Shown here: piece by piece, positions 1-7,484 of the stretch
Numbering within the stretch: position 1 is the stretch's first letter
Layout of the letters: every line of letters starts with the position of its first letter
DNA from: Oscillospiraceae bacterium
GTDB lineage: Bacteria; Bacillota_A; Clostridia; Oscillospirales; WRJC01
Length of the DNA: 49,132 bases
Reading direction: 5' to 3'
NCBI GenBank assembly: GCA_009785015.1
Contig: WQXD01000001.1
Coordinates: 1-49,132 of the forward strand
Made by a program: the position numbers and the translations under genes
The notes under the pieces: model-generated
What the model was told of the DNA's origin: nothing
The model's input: the letters and a program-made list of their open reading frames with translations, nothing else
Databases searched by the model: none

Positions 1-1
1 A

Positions 2-1171
2 ATGAAAAAAAGAATTTTTACGTTAGCTATTGCGATCGCCATGATTTTAGTAATGATACCCGCAGTTTCGGTTTCTGCCGCAAATGAGATTACACTTATT
101 ATAGACGGGGTAAAACAGAATCCTACTGTTGCTCCTGTCGTTGAAAACGGCACTACATTAGTTCCCTTGCGTTTAATATCCGAAACGCTCGGCGCGGAAG
201 TTTCATGGAACGCGTCAAAACAACAGGCTGCAATCCAGACCGCCGCATATACGGTCGTGTTCACAATCGGCTCAAAGACATACACGGTCAACGACGCAAG
301 CAAAACCCTCGCCGAACCCGCTAAACTGGTAAGCGGAAGCACAATGGTTCCTCTCAGGGCATTCGCTGAGGCAATCGGCGCAAAAGTAAATTATATATCT
401 TCCACACATACCGCAACCGTAGATTATTTCACGACGATGACCGGCGACTTAAAAATAAGCGGCTCGACAACGGTTCAACCAATCGCGCAGGAAGCGGCTG
501 ACGCTCTTATGAAAATGAATAAGGATTTATCCATAACCGTATCCGGCGGCGGTTCGGGAACAGGCGTTAAAGACGCTCAAGCAGGAACTGTAAACATAGG
601 CATGAGTTCTCGCGAATTAACGGCAGCCGAAATGAAAACACTCAACGTTTACGCAGTCGCAAACGACGCTATCGGGCTAATCGTCCATCCTGATAATCCT
701 GTAAAAAATCTTACAAAAGAACAGGCATCCAAGATATTCCTCGGCGAAATAAAGAACTGGAAAGAAGTCGGAGGGAATGACGCTCCCATTATGGTCATGA
801 CACGGGAAACAGGGTCGGGAACATTGACCACTCTTATAGATTTATTATTGGGCAGCGGAAAATCCGTTGTCGACACGGCTACCCCGTATTCATCTTCGGC
901 TCTTATAAAACAGGCTGTGGCAAAAGATAAAAATGCAATAGGTTTTGATTCTATCGGATTCGTTGACAGCACGGTCAAAGCGTTGTCGCTTGACGGCAGA
1001 AACGCAACGGCAACGACGGTTATGAACAAAACCTACGGTATGGCAAGACAGCTTTATGTCTGTACAAAAGGCAGGGCATTGGGAGTAAGCGCGATGTTTA
1101 TAGATTATTTGAAAAGCGCGGCGTGCCAGAATAACATCGTTGAAAAAGAAGGATATGTCAAACTCAGATAG
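2..1171 (+). CDS. pstS: Phosphate ABC transporter substrate-binding protein with N-terminal stalk domain
   Basis: Captures extracellular phosphate for the PstCAB importer encoded directly downstream. The 389-aa product starts with a Sec signal peptide (lysines at 2-3, hydrophobic core, SVSA-A cleavage near residue 26). Residues about 28-140 resemble the copper-amine-oxidase N-terminal-like (stalk) domain of Bacillota surface proteins: the LVPLR and MVPLRAF motifs appear once in each half. Residues about 148-389 are PstS-like, with SGSTTVQP, SGGGSGTGV and RETGSGT as the phosphate-binding loops. There is no lipobox cysteine, unlike most Gram-positive PstS lipoproteins, so the stalk domain may hold the protein at the cell wall (inference). 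The start ATG lies at the window edge, so its ribosome binding site and promoter cannot be seen. The PstS identity is firm; the anchoring role is not. Confidence 0.92.
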   Translation: MKKRIFTLAIAIAMILVMIPAVSVSAANEITLIIDGVKQNPTVAPVVENGTTLVPLRLISETLGAEVSWNASKQQAAIQTAAYTVVFTIGSKTYTVNDASKTLAEPAKLVSGSTMVPLRAFAEAIGAKVNYISSTHTATVDYFTTMTGDLKISGSTTVQPIAQEAADALMKMNKDLSITVSGGGSGTGVKDAQAGTVNIGMSSRELTAAEMKTLNVYAVANDAIGLIVHPDNPVKNLTKEQASKIFLGEIKNWKEVGGNDAPIMVMTRETGSGTLTTLIDLLLGSGKSVVDTATPYSSSALIKQAVAKDKNAIGFDSIGFVDSTVKALSLDGRNATATTVMNKTYGMARQLYVCTKGRALGVSAMFIDYLKSAACQNNIVEKEGYVKLR

Positions 1172-1202
1172 TTCGTTGCTTTCATAATTACTCGCTAATG
1201 AG

Positions 1203-1230
1203 AGGCATGGCTTTTATGCCACGCCTTTCA
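1203..1230 (+). terminator. Weak intercistronic hairpin between pstS and pstC
   Basis: Arms 1203-1211 and 1218-1226 pair with one mismatch around a 6-nt loop and are followed by a short T-rich stretch. Such stems between pstS and pstC commonly attenuate read-through or protect the upstream mRNA, so that more binding protein than permease is made. The T-run is poor, so full termination is unlikely. Confidence 0.45.
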
Positions 1231-1256
1231 TTGACATTAAGGATGCGTTAAAAAAA

Positions 1257-2225
1257 ATGAGCAAAAAAAATTTTAAAAGAAATTTACCGAAGATAATAAT
1301 TTGTGCTTTATCGGCGTTAAGTATAGCCGTTATCGTATTTATATTTATCTTTATATTCTATAAAGCATTCCCCGTCATAAAAGAAAGCGGCTTGTCACTT
1401 TTGACAAAAGGCGGTTTTGACAGGCAGATACAGGAGGCGTTTTATTCTTCAGAATCTGAACCGATGCTTACTTTCGGGCTATTGGGATTGATTTCGGGGA
1501 CGCTTATTACTACAATTTCAGCTTTGGTATTTGCGTCCATTATCGGGATAGGCGCGGCTATAATTATATGTGAATACGCTTCGCGTAAAATTTCGACTGT
1601 TTTAATTGCCGTCGTGCGGCTTTTGGCGTCTGTTCCATCTGTCGTATTCGGATTGATAGGTATCATAACCGTCGTACCGTTTATTGAAAAATTATTCGTG
1701 AACAATGCCCGAATAAGCGAATATCACGACTATTTCCAGATGAGCGGACGAAATCTGTTGTCTGCGATAATCGTATTGACGTTTATGATTGTGCCGACGA
1801 TAGTGTCTCTGACTGCGGACAGCATACGCACCGTACCTCATGCGCAAAAAGAAACAGGCTACGCTTTCGGTATGAGTAAATTCAGAGTGATATTCAAGAT
1901 TATTCTGCCCGGTTCGCGTTCAGGAATTACGGCGGGTATCATACTCGGCGCAGGCAGAGGAATCGGCGAAGCGATTGCCGTATCGATGGTCTGCGGCGGT
2001 ATCGGATTGCTCCCGAACGCCTCGTTTGGGTTTATAAACTTTCTCGCGCCTACTCTTCCCCTTGCCGCCGCTATTGTCAACAAATCCGAGACTATGGGTT
2101 CAATGGCGACGGAATCTGCGTTGTTTGCCTGCGGCGCGATACTTTTGGTGATAGGCGCATTGCTCAGTATCGGGGCGAAACTGATTGAAAAAAGAATGAG
2201 AAAGCAGGCGGGATATGATGAATAA
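1257..2225 (+). CDS. pstC: Phosphate ABC transporter permease PstC
   Basis: Membrane subunit of the PstSCAB phosphate importer. The 322-aa protein has an N-terminal membrane segment (about 11-35), a conserved permease core (SVPSVVFGLIG near 125-135) and the cytoplasmic coupling segment ETGYAFGMSKFRVIFKIILP that contacts PstB. GAGRGIGEAIAVSMVCGG matches the conserved C-terminal region of PstC. An AAGGA lies 12 nt upstream of the ATG, a slightly long spacing. The 3' end overlaps pstA by 11 bp, indicating translational coupling. It is a little longer than usual because of a roughly 30-residue extracytoplasmic loop (FVNNARISEYHDYFQMSGRN) after the third membrane segment, the position at which PstA carries its much larger insertion. 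Confidence 0.93.
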   Translation: MSKKNFKRNLPKIIICALSALSIAVIVFIFIFIFYKAFPVIKESGLSLLTKGGFDRQIQEAFYSSESEPMLTFGLLGLISGTLITTISALVFASIIGIGAAIIICEYASRKISTVLIAVVRLLASVPSVVFGLIGIITVVPFIEKLFVNNARISEYHDYFQMSGRNLLSAIIVLTFMIVPTIVSLTADSIRTVPHAQKETGYAFGMSKFRVIFKIILPGSRSGITAGIILGAGRGIGEAIAVSMVCGGIGLLPNASFGFINFLAPTLPLAAAIVNKSETMGSMATESALFACGAILLVIGALLSIGAKLIEKRMRKQAGYDE

Positions 2226-3720
2226 CATACAGGAAAATAAAAATCAAAAAAAAGAAAAAAGCCATGTAATATTCGATATTACCGGCAGGGTATATTCATA
2301 TATTTCGATGGCTCTGATAGTATGCGTTTTCGCATTTATACTTGTCGTAACTTTCAGATACGGATGGGGAGCTTTGTCGCCGAGCTTTCTGATAACCGAA
2401 CCCAACCCGTCGGCTATAAACACAGAGGCGGGTGGAATACTCACGCCGATTATCGGCACGTTTATTCTGACAATTATCGGGATTGTGATAGCGTTCCCGT
2501 TTGCCCTCGCTACCGCTGTATATTTATGCTTTTACACCAAAAAAGGATTCTTCAAAACGCTTGTCAAAAGCGCAGTCGATATTTTAGCGGGCGTTCCGAC
2601 AATCGTCATAGCCCTGTTTGCTCTGGTGGTATTTACCTTGCCGCAGATGGGATTTTTAAGTTCGTTGGTTGACACGAGGAGAAACACTCTCAGCGGAACG
2701 GAATTGACTTTTATATACAGCGAAAATTTCAATGAAACCGAAATAGTCGATGAAATTTATGAACCTGTCGAATTTGAAGAATTAACAGGAGGATATTGGA
2801 ACGAATACGGCGAATGGATAGAAGTTGACGAATTTGACGATATTGTAAGGAACGGCGTCCTCGATGTCCCGCAACCTGAAATAATTGCGGAAACCGCGGA
2901 TTTCGAGGAATGGGAAAAAATCCGCGTCGTATTCGATGACAATTTGGATATAAAGATGACCGCGAAACAATATGCCGAAACAATATTCAATACTTTTAAC
3001 CACGCCCTTGCCGGAAAAAATATCCCCAAAGATAAAATATCGGTTGAGGCTGTGGACGGCAAAGTGATAATAAAAGTCGGCAGCAGCGCAGAGCCTTTGA
3101 TATTTTATTCAAGCACAAATACAACAGTTGAGGAAACTCTCGGTATAGTTCAAGACGAAATAATAAATCCCGGCGAAACGAGAGAATATATTGTTGACGC
3201 ATTTAAAATAACCGGTGGGACTGTGCGTTCATACGGGCGGAGCTTTTTGGTTTGCGGGATAACGATGGCTGTCATGATATTGCCGTTTGTGATAAAAAGC
3301 ATGGAAGAAGCGTTGAAATCCGTTCCTGCGTCGTATATCGACGGCGCACTTGCACTTGGCGCGACTAAATGGCGAACGATATATAAAATCGTTTTAAGAA
3401 CCGCAAGAGATGGTCTTATAACCGGAGTCATACTGGGAATGGGGCGAATTATCGGTGATACAGCAATCGTCTGGCTGACACTCGGAGGGTCTATACGCAT
3501 GACGGGCGCTCAGCCTTGGTACGCGATTGAAAATCTGATGTCAACTTTACGAAACAGCGGCAGCACATTGACAACTTATATTTATTATACTTCGCCCGCA
3601 GGCGAAGGCAATCAATTCGACGTAGCGTTCGGAGCCGCGCTCGTCTTGATTGGCATAATAATTCTGTTGAACATCATAGCGACCGTTATCGGGAAAGCGG
3701 GCGTAAAGAAGAATGGATAA
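2215..3720 (+). CDS. pstA: Phosphate ABC transporter permease PstA with a large extracytoplasmic insertion
   Basis: Second permease subunit of the phosphate importer. At 501 aa it is far longer than typical PstA (about 280-300 aa). Residues 28-150 contain three membrane segments and the PstA-like GVPTIVIALFALVVF. Residues about 344-501 contain the remaining segments, the coupling loop SYIDGALALGATKWRTIYKI and GMGRIIGDTAIVWLTLGG. Between them, residues about 152-338 form an acidic, non-hydrophobic domain of roughly 185 residues. The basic loop KKGFFKTLVKS before segment 3 and the coupling loop after segment 4 must be cytoplasmic, so the insertion faces outside, on the PstS side. The frame is open throughout, so this is not a sequencing fusion. 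Start codons ATG 2215 and 2218 both lie inside the pstC end; pstB overlaps the 3' end by 8 bp. Confidence 0.9.
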   Translation: MMNNIQENKNQKKEKSHVIFDITGRVYSYISMALIVCVFAFILVVTFRYGWGALSPSFLITEPNPSAINTEAGGILTPIIGTFILTIIGIVIAFPFALATAVYLCFYTKKGFFKTLVKSAVDILAGVPTIVIALFALVVFTLPQMGFLSSLVDTRRNTLSGTELTFIYSENFNETEIVDEIYEPVEFEELTGGYWNEYGEWIEVDEFDDIVRNGVLDVPQPEIIAETADFEEWEKIRVVFDDNLDIKMTAKQYAETIFNTFNHALAGKNIPKDKISVEAVDGKVIIKVGSSAEPLIFYSSTNTTVEETLGIVQDEIINPGETREYIVDAFKITGGTVRSYGRSFLVCGITMAVMILPFVIKSMEEALKSVPASYIDGALALGATKWRTIYKIVLRTARDGLITGVILGMGRIIGDTAIVWLTLGGSIRMTGAQPWYAIENLMSTLRNSGSTLTTYIYYTSPAGEGNQFDVAFGAALVLIGIIILLNIIATVIGKAGVKKNG

Positions 3721-4474
3721 TATCGCAATAAAAATAAACGATGTTTCATGTTTTTACGGTAAAAACGCCGCTGTGAAAAATGCCAGTATAGATATTCCGT
3801 CAAACAGCATATATTCGTTTATCGGTCCGTCGGGGTGCGGGAAAACGACGCTTCTACGGTCAATTAACCGCATGAATGACCTGATAGAATCTTTTAACCT
3901 TACAGGCTCGATAGAAATAGACGGCGAAAATATATATGAATATAAAACGGTCAAAGAAATTAAAGCATTGAGAAAAAATATCGGAATGATATTTCAGCAA
4001 CCAAACCCGTTACCCACAAGCATCATGAAAAATATGTTGCTGCCGATAAAAGAACATTACAACGGCACACACGAATTTTTCCGTGATAAAGTAATTGAGA
4101 AATTAAAGATTGCCGCTCTTTATGATGAAATCGAAGCGCGGTTGAGTAAAACGGCATTATCGCTGTCCGGAGGACAACAACAACGCCTTTGTATTGCGCG
4201 GGCTTTAATGCTTGAACCGAAAATTATGTTGTTTGACGAACCGTGTTCCGCCCTTGACCCTATCGCCACGTTTAAGATAGAAGAAATGCTTAAAGAATTA
4301 AAAAGCGAATGCACTATTATTATTGTCACGCATAACATGGAGCAGGCGCAGCGGATTTCGGATTACACGGCGTTTTTTTATCAGGGCGAAATTACAGAAA
4401 AAGGCAAAACATTTGATTTGTTCACACACCCAAAAACAGAGTTGCTTTATAAATATATAACCGGAAAGTTTTAA
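3713..4474 (+). CDS. pstB: Phosphate ABC transporter ATP-binding protein PstB
   Basis: Cytoplasmic ATPase that powers phosphate uptake through PstC/PstA. In its 253 aa are the Walker A motif GPSGCGKTT (38-46), Q-loop glutamine 95 (FQQPNPLP, a PstB-type sequence), signature LSGGQQQRLCIARAL (151-165), Walker B IMLFDEP (171-177) and H-loop His207. The length is normal. The ATG overlaps the end of pstA by 8 bp. No phoU follows, although pst operons in Bacillota usually end with it; a short ORF that looks like a broken gene follows instead. Confidence 0.96.
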   Translation: MDNIAIKINDVSCFYGKNAAVKNASIDIPSNSIYSFIGPSGCGKTTLLRSINRMNDLIESFNLTGSIEIDGENIYEYKTVKEIKALRKNIGMIFQQPNPLPTSIMKNMLLPIKEHYNGTHEFFRDKVIEKLKIAALYDEIEARLSKTALSLSGGQQQRLCIARALMLEPKIMLFDEPCSALDPIATFKIEEMLKELKSECTIIIVTHNMEQAQRISDYTAFFYQGEITEKGKTFDLFTHPKTELLYKYITGKF

Positions 4475-4496
4475 CTGTGTATTTTGTTTTCGTTAA

Positions 4497-4832
4497 TGCG
4501 CCCTAACAATCCGAAAACATCATCTGAATCCGCACACGGAAATATCATACGAGACTGAAGAAAAAATGAGTTTCGAGAACCTTATGCTTGTCGCGAGGAA
4601 TTATATAAAACACGGATTTGAAAATATAATCCTGTCTGATATACGCGACGAGCGCATACTGACGCGCGACAACGGAAACACATACCGCGACTGGGAGCAA
4701 GCGATTATCATAAACGGCAGAATCAAAAGCCGCGAACCGCTTCCGAACGAATACCGTATCAGGGTTGACAACCAAAACGCGGAGCAGGTTAGGGCACAGA
4801 CAGTATCGTTTATATTAAATCAAATACATTAG
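4497..4832 (+). pseudogene. Probable 3' remnant of a small P-loop kinase-like gene
   Basis: The ATG at 4566 opens an 88-codon frame, but the frame stays open upstream to 4497 (stop TAA at 4494-4496) and no ribosome binding site precedes any ATG. The translated segment ARNYIKHGFENIILSDIRDE resembles the C-terminal half of small cytoplasmic P-loop nucleoside/shikimate-kinase-like proteins, in which a Walker A motif would lie about 70 residues earlier. No such motif exists here, since pstB ends at 4474. I read this as a 5'-truncated remnant, but a genuine small protein cannot be excluded. Its TAG stop overlaps the TAA of the convergent kinase-like gene at 4829. Confidence 0.4.
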
Positions 4833-5722
4833 CCGTTATAATCTTTTAAATACCATGTAGGCACGGGATTCCGCATATCATCAAACCAATTAAGCACATT
4901 TTCGGAGTCATAGCCCCAACTTAATGTTTCCGAAGCCATATAGAAAACAAACAGCGGAAAATATTCAACCGGCGGTTCGCCTTCAAAATAGCCCTTGATT
5001 AAACCCGTATAATATTGCGGCATTTCATCCGCGTCACCGGATATTTCCCAAAACTCACTCCATGGATCGCCGCTGCTGTCGCCGATATCAATAAGCCAAA
5101 TTTTATTATCGGGAGTAATCATTAGATTTCTGGTATTCCAATCTCCTTTGGTGAAAGTTGTCGGACGGTTAGCCAACAGTTCCATATTATCTTGCAGATA
5201 GCGCACTAACAAATCCACGCTTTGGGATTTGGTATGACTATTGTTGTAGGCTTGTATTTTATCCTCTACTTTGCGCCTATAACATATTTCCCAAGGTTCG
5301 GGTTCGTAAATCGGGGGCAGAGAGTGAATTTTTCGCGCCGCCTCGCCGGATTTTATCCCCGCTGCGAATTGTTCCGCATGGCTCATACGCGGCAAAGCCG
5401 TATACAAATCCTCGCCGTCAATCCAAGTCCATAGCTGATACACAAATTCTCCGCCCGCAAAAAAACCTTCGCTTACCTGCCGCGGCACATTTATGCCTGC
5501 CGATGCCATATACTCATATACGCGGTCGTCATCTTTTACCCATTTGTAGCCTTTAATGGGTGTGATACGAAGCAACCGCTTTATACCCTGTTTAGTTTCA
5601 ATATAAAACTTCCTTTCGCTTGCTCCGATTGGCTTTACAAAAGCAATATCAAGTATCAGGGACAGTTCAAGAATAGCGGCGGCATCTTCCGCCGAGAGAT
5701 TGTCAAATCCCGCAGGTTTCAT
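4829..5722 (-). CDS. Aminoglycoside-phosphotransferase-family (APH-like) kinase
   Basis: A 297-aa protein with an APH/choline-kinase-like fold. Near residues 191-200 is the catalytic-loop equivalent KGDWNTRNLM, where GD replaces the usual HGD, followed by WLIDIGDSSGDPWSEFWEI with the metal-binding aspartate and the family-typical aspartate-rich sequence. Such proteins phosphorylate small hydroxylated molecules (antibiotics, sugars, choline); the substrate here cannot be predicted and resistance should not be assumed. An ATG at 5752 is possible, but GGAG sits 7 nt upstream of the ATG at 5722, which I prefer. It is the last gene of a three-gene operon (ogt, GH29-like, this gene), 26 nt after the preceding stop. 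Confidence 0.72.
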   Translation of the reverse strand: MKPAGFDNLSAEDAAAILELSLILDIAFVKPIGASERKFYIETKQGIKRLLRITPIKGYKWVKDDDRVYEYMASAGINVPRQVSEGFFAGGEFVYQLWTWIDGEDLYTALPRMSHAEQFAAGIKSGEAARKIHSLPPIYEPEPWEICYRRKVEDKIQAYNNSHTKSQSVDLLVRYLQDNMELLANRPTTFTKGDWNTRNLMITPDNKIWLIDIGDSSGDPWSEFWEISGDADEMPQYYTGLIKGYFEGEPPVEYFPLFVFYMASETLSWGYDSENVLNWFDDMRNPVPTWYLKDYNG

Positions 5723-5748
5723 AACCGTGCTCCTTTTTCTTTTTTGTA

Positions 5749-6735
5749 TCATTTTATATCTTTCAAAACTTCAAGCTGCGTCGCGTCAATATGACCGTCG
5801 CGATACATGCAGACATCAATCGAAACGACTCCTTGCAGATCATTGACCTGCCGGACGTAACGCGCCATATATTCACCGGTATACTTGCTGCCCGGACGTC
5901 CCCAGCCCTCATAGACTTTTACTGTGCGGTCCGGTATTCCCAGGAAAGATAATACATGCGCCTGCGCTCCGTCGATAAAACGCGACTGGGGAAAAGCGTT
6001 AAAATCCACTACTTCTCCGGCGGTAAAATCGCAATACGGGGTTGCCGGGGCAATCGACTGATAAAAATCCGCGAAAATTACATCTCCTATCCCTTCCAAA
6101 TCTTTAAGAGCGGATGTCCCTGATTTGAAGCAGCCATAATAATTATTCGAAATCAGCGCCTCCCGATTATTATTTTTGATAGTATTACAGATTATTTTAA
6201 TTAAATGGTCTTTCTTGTATCCTATTTCCCCGTACATCCCATCAAGCCACCAGCCCTTGACTTTGTCGCCGTAACGGATCACGTATTCTTCCAATATATC
6301 CGCCCAATTGCGCACAAATTGCTCGCTTACAGGAATCCCCGCCCCTAATTTCACGGCGATTTCCGGGTCGCGTATCGGACCATCGCCCGTAAAGTACAAA
6401 AAGAGACAGATATTTCTTTTCGTCAGCGCGGTATAAAGGTCTTCTATTAAATCCCGCGTCGCACAACCTTCACCCGGCGGCAGCCCGGTCAATTTGTCAA
6501 ATGCGGAATTGGGCGCGATCATATGCCGCGTTCCCTGCATCACAGTGAATATCAAATAACCCGCGCCTATTTCACTAAGTTGATCGGCAAGTATTTCCGC
6601 ATTCAGTTCATTTACGCATTCATCCCAGCTTGTACTTTTACCCATGCTTTGAACGGAATTAGGGTTATTTTGCAAAGCATCTAAATAATGAATAAAAATC
6701 CCCCATTTTCTGCCTAAAAATTCGTCTTTTGTCAT
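5749..6735 (-). CDS. GH29-like alpha-L-fucosidase-fold protein, cytoplasmic
   Basis: A 328-aa TIM-barrel-like protein. The start KWGIFIHYLDA (10-20) matches the WGIFxHWG-type opening of GH29 fucosidases, and GWWLDG (161-166) corresponds to the strand bearing the nucleophile aspartate (here Asp165; WFDG is usual). It is shorter than typical GH29 enzymes (about 430-600 aa), lacking the C-terminal beta-sandwich. There is no signal peptide, so any activity would be intracellular. AGGA about 8 nt upstream supports the ATG at 6735 over the in-frame ATG at 6759. It lies 32 nt after ogt and 26 nt before the APH-like gene. The fold assignment is moderately firm; substrate unknown. Confidence 0.65.
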   Translation of the reverse strand: MTKDEFLGRKWGIFIHYLDALQNNPNSVQSMGKSTSWDECVNELNAEILADQLSEIGAGYLIFTVMQGTRHMIAPNSAFDKLTGLPPGEGCATRDLIEDLYTALTKRNICLFLYFTGDGPIRDPEIAVKLGAGIPVSEQFVRNWADILEEYVIRYGDKVKGWWLDGMYGEIGYKKDHLIKIICNTIKNNNREALISNNYYGCFKSGTSALKDLEGIGDVIFADFYQSIAPATPYCDFTAGEVVDFNAFPQSRFIDGAQAHVLSFLGIPDRTVKVYEGWGRPGSKYTGEYMARYVRQVNDLQGVVSIDVCMYRDGHIDATQLEVLKDIK

Positions 6736-6767
6736 ACAAGGTTCCTTTCTTTTTTTCAATTGAAATA

Positions 6768-7322
6768 CTAAAACTGCGCCGCTTGGAGCGCCGTACCGTT
6801 TTTCGGAATAAAAAGGCCTGACATATCCGCGCCCTCCAATTCAAGCAATTTCACTTTCATCTGAAGGCCTCCGGAAAAACCCGTCAAACTGCCGTTTGCA
6901 CCGACAACCCGATGGCAGGGGATAATAATAGATATGGGATTATGCCCGACAGCCCCGCCGACCGCTTGACTTGACATACTTTCCCTGCCCATTTTAACCG
7001 CTGTTTTTTTCGCAATGCTGCCGTATGTGACGAATTTGCCGTATGGTATTTCACAAAGGATTTTCCACACCGACAAACGAAACTCTCCGCCGATGGGAGC
7101 CAGGGGCAACTCGGCGATACCGGGTTTTTCGCCCGCGAAATACCTGTCCAGCCATTTTTTCGCGGCGCTGAATATGGGTATATCATTGTTTTCGGTCATA
7201 GTTTCGGGTATGGTATCCCCATGATATTTTTGCCCTTTTGTCCATAGGCCGACAAGTTTGTCATCATGACACGCAAGGGTAATTTTCCCTATGGGTGATG
7301 AATAAGTGGTCGAATAATACAC
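6768..7322 (-). CDS. ogt: Methylated-DNA--protein-cysteine methyltransferase
   Basis: Suicide DNA-repair protein that transfers the alkyl group from O6-alkylguanine to its own cysteine. Of 184 residues, Cys136 lies in the invariant IPCHRVVG motif, and the DNA-binding wing FRLSVWKILCEIPYGKFVTYGSIA (residues about 81-104) is typical of Ogt/AdaB. The start is GTG at 7320-7322, with AGGAGG 6 nt upstream. A consensus promoter (7352-7380) precedes it, so it leads the minus-strand operon with the GH29-like and APH-like genes. A short C-terminal extension after about residue 168 is unremarkable. Confidence 0.93.
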   Translation of the reverse strand: MYYSTTYSSPIGKITLACHDDKLVGLWTKGQKYHGDTIPETMTENNDIPIFSAAKKWLDRYFAGEKPGIAELPLAPIGGEFRLSVWKILCEIPYGKFVTYGSIAKKTAVKMGRESMSSQAVGGAVGHNPISIIIPCHRVVGANGSLTGFSGGLQMKVKLLELEGADMSGLFIPKNGTALQAAQF

Positions 7323-7351
7323 TTTTTTCCTCCTGCTTATTTTATGTCTAT

Positions 7352-7380
7352 ATTATATCGCAAAGTTTTTGCAATGTCAA
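7352..7380 (-). promoter_or_regulatory. Sigma-A promoter for the ogt operon
   Basis: TTGACA (7380-7375) and TATAAT (7357-7352) on the minus strand with a 17-bp spacer, about 30 nt upstream of the GTG start. A perfect consensus match, divergent from the promoter for the binding-protein gene. Confidence 0.85.
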
Positions 7381-7392
7381 GGATTTTGAGTA

Positions 7393-7426
7393 TTGACTTT
7401 TTCGTGGTTTGATGATAAAATATAAT
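7393..7426 (+). promoter_or_regulatory. Sigma-A promoter for the solute-binding-protein gene
   Basis: TTGACT (7393-7398) followed after 17 bp by TAAAAT (7416-7421), overlapping a perfect TATAAT (7421-7426, 22 bp from the -35). It lies about 60 nt upstream of the ATG at 7485 and is divergent from the ogt promoter. Confidence 0.7.
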
Positions 7427-7484
7427 CAGGACGAAAGCGAAGCGACGTCGATGAATAAGATGTATAACTTGGAGGAGAGATTTT

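Noticed and set aside
4829..5722. Antibiotic-resistance gene
   Set aside because: APH-fold proteins include many metabolic kinases; the operon context and lack of a close match to known resistance enzymes do not support that claim.
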